From contig OZ021733.1 in NCBI GenBank assembly GCA_963978545.1, positions 72,075,589-72,139,588 on the forward strand: 64,000 bases of DNA. The letters run 5' to 3'. This DNA comes from Linyphia triangularis. Lineage: Eukaryota; Arthropoda; Arachnida; Araneae; Linyphiidae. Shown one piece after another: positions 59,301 through 64,000 of the stretch (position 1 is its first letter; each line of letters opens with the position of its first letter). The notes below the pieces were generated by a model that had not been told where the DNA came from, ran no database searches, and was given only the letters and a program-made list of their open reading frames with translations. The position numbers were made by a program, and so were the translations under genes.

Positions 59301-61628
59301 GAAGTAGCACGATTAAATCGTGAAACTAAGCATCGAATGTTGGTTGCAGTGGGTAAGGTGGGACAAAAATTTTAACAGTGATGTTCTTATTTTATGAAAA
59401 TTTATGGGAGTGCATTTGGCTTGCTTGTGTTGAAGGCGTGTCTCTTAATTGCAGTGCATCATTCGGTTGTTTCCTTCTGCTTCTGGTATTGGCTTCGACC
59501 CGCACTGAAGGCAGTGAAAGATCTCGTCAGAACATTCGAGGTCCATCCCCATCCTTCGTTGAATGGCTCATCTTTTTCTGGGTAGCAGGTAAGATAGAAG
59601 TCGGGACAACTCAAGTTATGCAACCCAATGTATGCAAAATGTGCTTGTAGTAAATCAGAATATTTATTGTGGTCGTTTACACACAAAGCTAGTTGCAACC
59701 GTAGCTTGTGTAAAGCAACAGCAAGCGATTTAATCTCACTCATTTGTTAGAAATTAACTCTTTTTTCCCATAGGTATGGTGTGGGCTGAATGCAAGCAAC
59801 TATGGGAGGAAGGCCTTAAAGCCTACGTTCGACAGTGGTGGAATTGGTTGGATTTCATCATGTTGTCCTTTTATTTGGCCACTTTCTCTCTGAAAGCCGT
59901 TGCCTTTTTCCAAATCCATAGCAAGTTATACGGTAGCAGAGTGATGGAGCGACATGACTGGCCCGATAACGACCCAACCCTCATCGCAGAAGGAGTGTTT
60001 GCAGTCGCCAATGTTTTCAGCTTCGCACGTATCATATATCTCTTTCAAACCAATCCCCACCTAGGACCTCTTCAGATTTCCTTAGGTGAGTTACGTGCTA
60101 CGGCTGTGACATCACAACATGACCTAGAGATCCTGGACGTTTTAATTTACTTCTGTATAGCTTAATAAAGCAACTCTACGATCACCATCGATATAGATAA
60201 ACAACTGGATAGACTGCTTAACTCTGGGAAAATGAAGTCGTTGCCAGATCGCTGGGAGGATGAAAAATATGGATTGGCGAGGATTGATAGAAAAATCTTG
60301 GGTTGTACACAGAAGAACTGTCAATAGTAGATCTTAATTAGTAATGTGCAAAAAATATCTACTCTAGCACTTAACAAGGTTTCCCACCCAACTATAGAAG
60401 AAAACCGTGATTGGATAACTGTTCACCCATCATCATCAACCCACTAGCGCGTTTTTCTCCTTGCATTTCCATTAGAGCAGTTGTTTATCTGTATCGATGG
60501 TGATCACCCACAATGGACGCAAGTCTGAATTAGTTTTGGGGATTATTTGGTGAATTGCATCTAAATGATTCGTTATTTTGAATTTTAAACAATTGAAAGT
60601 TGTTTCCTTCCTGTGAGTGGTACAATAGGTAAGTAAACACCACATGGCAGTAGTTTATTGTTTATGATGAATATATATAAGTGTGTCTATGGTTTGTGCT
60701 TAGAAAGTGAATGAGACAGCTAAATAAGTATAAAAACTGTTTACTTTAGCATTCAGTAGGTAAGCACCTATTGGACTACATATAGGATGGTTGTCCAAAC
60801 CTTCCTATATGGGGTCCAGTAGGTGAGTAAACATTACGTGCTGTAGTTTGTTGCTTATGATGAATAAATATAAGTGTGTCTGATTTGTGCTTAGAAAGTG
60901 GAGGAGATCCTTAAATAAATTGAGAGTTGCCGCAATCTAGTTTTAACATGGATTGGGATGGTGAGAGTGTCGTAATTTCCGGCTTGCGATTTTAATTATT
61001 CCATCGTTTTTAACTTAACCTACTTTTATGACTTATTGTTGACTTATTGGATTATTAATATGTCCCTAATTTCTCGAATTCATCAAATAATAAGGATCCT
61101 TCAAAACGAAAAAGCGTATTTTTTTTCCCTAAGTATAACAGACGATAAAGTTGAATTCAGAATTGTCGCCGGGAACATGGATTATTAAAATGCGAGGTAT
61201 AGTTGATTATGCAATTAGTTGTGAAAGTAATATTTTTTCAAACGAGGCAAAATGCTTTTTTGTCGAAGCAAATGCTTTTCAGCGTTAGCACGAATCAAAT
61301 AATTTACCGTCTTTGAAAACGTATTTTCGCACATGTTGCATACAATAATTTTTATAGTCACGTGCAAAAAATATTTTAATGCATGTAACAATTTTGTAAC
61401 GCATCATCCAATAGCTTTTTTTGAATATTCACTTTCATTCTAAACATAATCTTTTGTCTTAGGTTGCATGATCATCGATATTGCCAAATTCCTCTTTATC
61501 TTCTTTCTCATTCTCACCTCCTTTGCATGTGGCCTCAACCAACTGTACTGGTACGCAGACTATATAGAAAACAACTGTCCAGGAGAAAACAGCACATCCT
61601 GCTATCAAAATAGTGAGCCCTTTATGAC
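46645..61628 (+). CDS. TRPC-family cation channel gene, 3' end outside the window
   Basis: Six exons in phase: 46645-47346, 53547-53765, 58714-58925, 59455-59588, 59774-60085 and 61463-61628. Together they encode about 581 residues: four ankyrin-type repeats, a coiled linker, a pre-S1 hydrophobic helix, S1 to S4, and S5 with the start of the outer loop. All introns obey GT-AG. The order and motifs (GPHRIPIPLEPL near the start, [26 protein letters not shown]) are those of TRPC channels, closest by eye to arthropod TRPgamma/TRPL/TRP. TRPgamma is my best guess and is inference. These plasma-membrane channels pass calcium and sodium, usually downstream of phospholipase C. The pore, S6, TRP box and cytoplasmic tail, expected in a protein of about 900-1100 residues, must lie to the right. 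Confidence 0.9.
47402..47511 (+). pseudogene. Extra copy 1 of the end of TRPC exon 1
   Basis: Near-duplicate of 47250-47350, lying about 55 bp downstream of the real exon. The frame is open (RRIHTFRALASKAWISL, then TSEDPVLIAFK), with only a few residue changes. A GT follows at the matching place (AAAGTCATG), and the upstream TGTATTTTGTTTAG could serve as an acceptor. It could be a relic of tandem duplication or a usable alternative exon; nothing here proves use. It is interrupted just afterward by a Tc1 derivative at 47514. Confidence 0.75.
47514..48594 (-). mobile_element. Internally deleted Tc1-like element, copy B, carrying a hAT MITE
   Basis: Inverted ends CAGGGGCTTATCAAAATAA (left) and the complement of TTATTTTGATGACCGCTG (right). 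On the minus strand, the N-terminal transposase start (near 48403, MSDLTDFQRDQIVGARLAG) is followed after a deletion by the extreme C-terminus (DSIPRRIQAVLYAK, near 48155-48115). The deletion junction is the same as in copy A (8137-8660), including TCTAAAAAGAAATGAA. A hAT MITE (47549-48053) lies near its left end. Confidence 0.78.
47549..48053. mobile_element. hAT-type MITE inside Tc1 copy B
   Basis: The right end GGGTTAGGAACCGCTG is a typical hAT end. The left end CCCAACCTTTTTAGTTG matches its inner part but lacks the first bases. The flanks TCCTAGAT (47541-47548) and CCCTAGAT (48054-48061) agree at 7 of 8 positions, an 8-bp duplication. Non-coding; it contains an A-run near 47778-47795. Confidence 0.75.
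48600..48775 (+). pseudogene. Extra copy 2 of the end of TRPC exon 1
   Basis: It begins with intron sequence shared with 47360-47405 (TTCTTA-GTGTATTT, GTTTAGCCATAAACATGC). From about 48634 it repeats the exon end (CGAAGGATACACACATTGGCC to CTGCTTTTAAGGTCATT). A 9-bp in-frame loss shortens it, yet the frame stays open: RRIHT, then PAWIELTSEDPVLTAFK. A GT follows at the donor position. The intron tail after it again repeats ATTATATATTTATATTCTTA. Together with copy 1 it makes a three-unit tandem array of about 150-bp units. Confidence 0.72.
48776..49835. other. Intron sequence with a palindromic repeat
   Basis: No exon seen. At about 49696-49795 an inverted pair, GTGAAACTTCGTACGGACTC and its partner GGGTCCGCGAAGTTTCAC, brackets about 50 bp and looks like a small fold-back repeat. 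A related bit (GAAGTTTCACTAGTGAA) lies near 48888. Confidence 0.5.
50224..51306 (-). pseudogene. Transposon-borne protein with CH-x-QSVER motif, decayed
   Basis: Read from 51306 downward: VAIVCDGTVVNISCKTCLI, then IGKPLHWFICQLQANELPLR, HLVQHLGGRTSGLNAFSGPV and GKALVHCENFP. Weaker pieces follow near 50900-50700. Then comes FVHPEAIILSKIADDRQPI (about 50635-50575). The last piece (50442-50224) reads LTEPPITSHLIKDDLRNLF then CHIQSVERLVTDVS and VAVCGE. This is a protein I recognise as frequent, multi-copy and uncharacterised in arthropod genomes, so a transposon protein is likely. I know no established function. Frameshifts separate the pieces. Its 3' end is duplicated in inverted orientation at 51351-51500. 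Confidence 0.65.
51780..53440. other. AT-rich insert inside the fold-back transposon arm
   Basis: No frame with a recognisable domain and no clear terminal repeats. It separates two parts of the right arm of the element at 49836-53507. Confidence 0.4.
53547..53765 (+). CDS. TRPC exon 2: linker helices
   Basis: 219 bp, phase 0 at both ends. The acceptor GTGATTTCAG and donor CAGGTATTT are good. It encodes LSWELEHLAHRENEFKEIY then LVLSNQCKKYSCDLLDLCRS, ending LSRLKMALKYEQKQ. This is the charged linker-helix region between ankyrin repeats and membrane domain in TRPC channels. A transposon terminus ends 40 bp upstream, so part of the branch-point region may be transposon-derived. Confidence 0.92.
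53776..53995 (+). repeat. Dispersed repeat family R3, copy 2
   Basis: Begins only 10 bp after the exon 2 donor. Collinear with 43372-43580 (AAATCCTTTATATTAACTTC, CAATCGGGCT, ACTGCCACTAAAAG, GGAATACTAATAA). Confidence 0.65.
53996..56378. other. Intron sequence, no exon seen
   Basis: AT-rich. Short frames have no domain. Nothing else supported. Confidence 0.5.
56380..56965 (+). repeat. Tandem repeat, about 186-192 bp, three units
   Basis: The block TACTCACCGG recurs at 56411, 56597 and 56789, each followed by CTCTTTGTGTTTCATTC, GTCCTG, CTTTCTGTACATTTCTATTC and CCAATAA. The spacings of 186 and 192 bp are multiples of three, so one frame (56379-56801) stays open through two units and gives a hydrophobic repeated peptide. 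The third unit has diverged and closes it. It lies within an intron of the TRPC gene. Confidence 0.85.
56966..58713. other. Intron sequence, no exon seen
   Basis: AT-rich with A-runs near 57940-58210. A less AT-rich bit (57480-57570) looks faintly tRNA-like on the minus strand but does not fit A and B boxes well. Nothing supported. Confidence 0.45.
58714..58925 (+). CDS. TRPC exon 3: pre-S1 helix
   Basis: Acceptor TTGCTCTTGTAG and donor CACAG/GTAAGG; phase 0 in, phase 2 out. It encodes [20 protein letters not shown], then the hydrophobic MKILLCCALIACIPAISLF and PFMKFIYH. It matches the region of TRPC channels that joins the N-terminal domain to the membrane part (pre-S1 elbow and start of S1). 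Confidence 0.93.
59249..59349. repeat. Hairpin of 38-bp inverted arms
   Basis: CTGCAACCAACATTTGGTGC and onward (59249-59286) pairs with 59312-59349 (ending GAATGTTGGTTGCAG) with few mismatches across a 25-bp loop. It lies in the intron between TRPC exons 3 and 4. Probably a miniature fold-back element; no target duplication seen. Confidence 0.75.
59455..59588 (+). CDS. TRPC exon 4: S1 end and S2 start
   Basis: 134 bp. Acceptor CTTAATTGCAG, donor GTAGCAG/GTAAGA; phases fit exons 3 and 5. It encodes ASFGCFLLLLVLASTRTEG then PSPSFVEWLIFFWVAG. The first hydrophobic run completes S1; the second begins S2. The loop between them is short. Confidence 0.92.
59774..60085 (+). CDS. TRPC exon 5: S2 to S4
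   Basis: 312 bp. Acceptor TTTTTTCCCATAG, donor TTAG/GTGAGT. It encodes MVWAECKQLWEEGLKAYVRQ, WWNWLDFIMLSFYLATFSLK (S3), DNDPTLIAEGVFAVANVFSF (S4 start) and [16 protein letters not shown]. The LIAEG and [11 protein letters not shown] blocks are strongly conserved in TRPC proteins. As in other TRPC channels, S4 carries few basic residues, so little voltage sensing is expected. Confidence 0.95.
60180..60505. repeat. Fold-back repeat with 27-bp arms
   Basis: GATCACCATCGATATAGATA at 60180 pairs with TATCTGTATCGATGGTGATC ending at 60505. The middle is about 270 bp and non-coding. It lies in the intron after TRPC exon 5. Confidence 0.75.
60620..60925 (+). repeat. Direct duplication of about 100 bp, 195 bp apart
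   Basis: The copies at about 60625-60730 and 60820-60925 share AGTAGGTGAGTAAACA-like DNA, TTATGATGAATA, TATAAGTGTGTCT and TTTGTGCTTAGAAAGTG. Intronic and non-coding. Confidence 0.75.
60926..61462. other. Intron sequence, no exon seen
   Basis: AT-rich, running into the exon 6 acceptor CTTTTGTCTTAG. Confidence 0.5.
61463..61628 (+). CDS. TRPC exon 6: S5 and start of the outer loop
   Basis: 166 bp. Acceptor TTTGTCTTAG, donor ATGAC/GTAAGT, phase 2 out. It encodes MIIDIAKFLFIFFLILTSFA then CGLNQLYWYADYIENNC, and an outer loop with two cysteines about 10 residues apart and an NST glycosylation site. The codon just after the junction is TGC, so the usual TRPC LGRM in the S4-S5 linker reads LGCM here. 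Later exons (pore, S6, TRP box) are not in the window. Confidence 0.93.
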
Positions 61629-62389
61629 GTAAGTGCTTCCATATTTATTTAGAAAATTGTTTCATGAAAAGTGCACACACGAATAGGACCTACCAAACAA
61701 GTAGATCAAGTCTTTCAGTGACAAGATATTTAATATCTAAACATGATACAAGACAGTGACACGTGCAGTTAGAGGCGTACTGGGACATAATAGAGGCCCG
61801 GTGATTTTAAGTTTATGCCTGCCCAAATTTTCGATGTAATCATTAATCTTTTTGATTATTAATATATTTATTATTTAAATATTTATATTTAATAATTATT
61901 TTCAATAATTAAATATGTTCTTCTCTATTTCAATAAAGCCCTACACTTTCATTCACATACAAACAACCTCACTGGACGGATACAAGATTTATTCTGTTTA
62001 CATTACAAGCATTAGGTGAAACGAAACAAGTTACCGTTAGAAAGAAATGACATAATATCAACATGAACTCTAAACAATCTGCGGGGCCATGAACCAAGTG
62101 GTTCATCATAACACTACTAAATAAATGATCTACAAATACAATTTTCAATCTTACATTTCAGACAAAATTAGAGCCATTTAAATTACTCAAGTATTACGTT
62201 TACATCGAATATCAACTATAGCTTAACTACTAACATCTATGCAATTGGTTATACAATTAAAGAACAAATAATGCAATAACAACTAATTCTACTAAAGAAT
62301 ACTAATATATAGAAAAAGCACACATTGTATAAAATAAATAGTACATTATATAACTAAAACTTTTAAAAATCCAAATTTCTTACTCATCA
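61629..62389. other. Intron sequence, possible LTR region of a BEL/Pao fragment
   Basis: No exon seen. The part from about 61970 to 62389 lies where the 3' LTR of the minus-strand BEL/Pao fragment at 62390-62625 would be. Its second LTR is not in the window, so the ends cannot be fixed. Confidence 0.4.
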
Positions 62390-62625
62390 TTTATTGGCTA
62401 TGGACACAGTTTAACAATTGGTTGAATCAGAACTCCATTTTGAGTTTTTAAATTTACTACCCTAACTCTATTGTCCTTACATGGGAACACTTCAATTGTT
62501 CGTCCCAGTTTTAATTTTAACGGTAATTTTTGTCCTCCTTGATTAGTACCAAATCATTTACCTTTAAATTTTTCTGATCTTTAAGCCATTTTTGTCTTTT
62601 CTGAATTAAGCCTACATACTCATTC
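62390..62625 (-). pseudogene. BEL/Pao C-terminal (DUF5641-type) fragment
   Basis: Read on the minus strand: EYVGLIQKRQKWLKDQKNLK, then LKLGRTIEVFPCKDNRVRVV, then PIVKLCP at the end, with at least one frameshift near 62535-62545. This is the C-terminal region that follows integrase in BEL/Pao polyproteins. Upstream BEL sequence is missing; DNA beginning CAGGGGTGCCGATCCC (62632) replaces it. It is the third BEL/Pao element in the window. Confidence 0.72.
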
Positions 62626-64000
62626 GGCAGGGGTGCCGATCCCTCCCCCCCCCAAGGTCAATGATGCACCCCCCCTTAATTTCGAAATCCCCCCCCCCAT
62701 TTTAAATTTGCAGGATTTATATATTTCTAAATTTTTGAATACTATAAGATGTAACAATTATACTATGTTGGTTATCAAATGAAAACTAATGATGAGATGA
62801 GGAATTTATTATATACGTTGTTTATTTGGAATTCTTACAACAAATTTTGAAAATCGAAGTAGTCACTATCCTAATTTCTGAAACAAAAGCCAGCAAATTA
62901 AAGCAACATTTGGCCTGTATTGAACTGTCTTCTTTGCTGTGCAAAATTTCAATAAATGTAGAAAATATAAAGTGTAACATATATTGTCAGAAAAAGATTT
63001 AAAACAATGTATTGTATTAAAATTTATAACAAAAGGAAATAAAAATGTGGATTAGTGCTTTTTCTTTCTTTTTATACCCGCTATTTTATTTTCCATCAAA
63101 TCTATTTTATAGTGATGATCATCATTTTATTAATCATTTCCAAAGAAATGAAAGTCAAAAATATTTGACTTTTATATATAAAACAAACTTCTTAAAGTTA
63201 CATACGAAATATACATGTATGATAAAGAATTTTCGCTTATGGTATGATAATGACAATTTACTCACTCTACGTTTGGTTAAATATAATTTTATTAAATTTG
63301 TAGGGACCATTTCTGCATTTGAAATAGAAAAAATATACAAATTTTTCTGAGCATAAAACATTGAAATTCTACAACCGTGTGTAAATCCTAAATGATTTTA
63401 GCAATATATATGTTCTTAATAAAATGCATACAACCTAGACAATTTTGGGTAAAATTCTCTTCAAAAAAGGGTCCACGTCCCTCTTTATGTGCATTTTAAA
63501 CTATTTATCAGGATATAAAATTAATAAATAACTGTTAAAAAATACTTCATTGTGAAATCTAATAAACATTAAAAAAAAAAAAAAAAACTTACGTAGTCTT
63601 ATATCCCACTGAAAATAATCAAAGGGGGTTCATACTCTAAATGACTTTCTTAAAAGAAAAAGTATTATATACCAGTGGGGTAGCACTCACATACAAGGCA
63701 GCAAGAGTTTTTATTGAAACCTTTAATTTCCAAAATATTTTTCTGTTCACATAATGACCAATTTAAAATCCATTATAAATAATAGGCATAAAGTATCTTA
63801 TATGCAGTAAATTTTGCCACTTTTCTCCAGTTTTTTAATTTTTTTAATAGATAAAGAGCTAGGGGGAGGGGGATGCGTACTTTCTTTATACGTCTTCGGC
63901 GGGCACCCGTGCTTATTATTTCTACTGATAGAGATGAAAAACCAATGTTACTTTGAATATATTTTGTCGAGTTCAAATAAGTCATGTTTTAGTTTGGCTT
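62626..64000. other. AT-rich DNA with possible hAT ends, no gene seen
   Basis: The stretch 62632-62700 (CAGGGGTGCC then C-runs) and 63850-63912 (G-runs then GGGCACCCGTG) look like opposed hAT-type ends, about 1.28 kb apart. Their flanks do not give a matching 8-bp repeat. A 101-codon frame (63045-63350) is AT-driven with no domain. An A-run lies near 63570-63587. Confidence 0.4.

Noticed and set aside
63045..63350. 101-codon frame as a gene
   Set aside because: Composition follows the AT-rich DNA, there is no domain, and a long minus-strand frame overlaps it.
1..64000. CRISPR array or bacterial-type operon
   Set aside because: No spaced identical repeats of CRISPR form, and spliced genes and transposons show that this is eukaryotic DNA.

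Overview
The window is AT-rich, intron-bearing, repeat-laden nuclear DNA from an arthropod. The evidence is a multi-exon TRPC-family cation channel gene, a two-exon THAP-domain gene, and many arthropod-type transposons (Ty3/gypsy, BEL/Pao, Tc1/mariner, hAT, and a family whose protein carries a CH-x-QSVER motif). A chelicerate such as a spider is possible from the transposon mix, but this is inference; the sequence alone fixes no lower rank.

Layout. 1-9.2 kb: intergenic DNA with dispersed repeats, an inverted-repeat relic (about 5.5-6.7 kb) and an internally deleted Tc1-like element (about 8.14-8.66 kb). 9.2-20.14 kb: a three-level nest. A Ty3/gypsy element (9202-20135, 5-bp target duplication) holds a BEL/Pao element (9420-16020, 5-bp duplication), which holds a hAT-type MITE (11942-12738, 8-bp duplication). 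All coding parts are broken by stops or frameshifts. 21.6-23.7 kb: a hAT element with decayed transposase, then two small terminal-inverted-repeat elements. 24.3-30.2 kb: two copies of a TA-flanked MITE on either side of a 34-bp tandem repeat. A second BEL/Pao element (minus strand) has inserted into that repeat and lost its 5' end where a Tc1 fragment now lies. 30.9-32.4 kb: an element with long inverted ends and a tRNA-like SINE head inside.

33.9-35.2 kb: a THAP-domain gene resembling the N-terminal part of P-element/THAP9-type transposases. 35-46 kb: no gene seen, but several dispersed repeat families and a mariner fold-back element.

46.6-61.6 kb (plus strand): six exons of a TRPC channel gene giving an open frame of about 581 residues: ankyrin repeats, linker, pre-S1/S1, S2, S3-S4 and S5. 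The pore, S6 and TRP box lie beyond the window. The first intron holds two degenerate extra copies of the end of the ankyrin exon. One copy is split by a Tc1 derivative that is itself split by a hAT MITE. The same intron holds a 3.7-kb fold-back transposon whose terminus lies about 40 bp from the next splice acceptor. After exon 6 come a third BEL/Pao fragment and unassigned AT-rich DNA.

Only the TRPC gene and possibly the THAP gene look like host-functional protein genes; the rest is mobile DNA at different stages of decay. No CRISPR array, rRNA or clear functional tRNA gene was seen.
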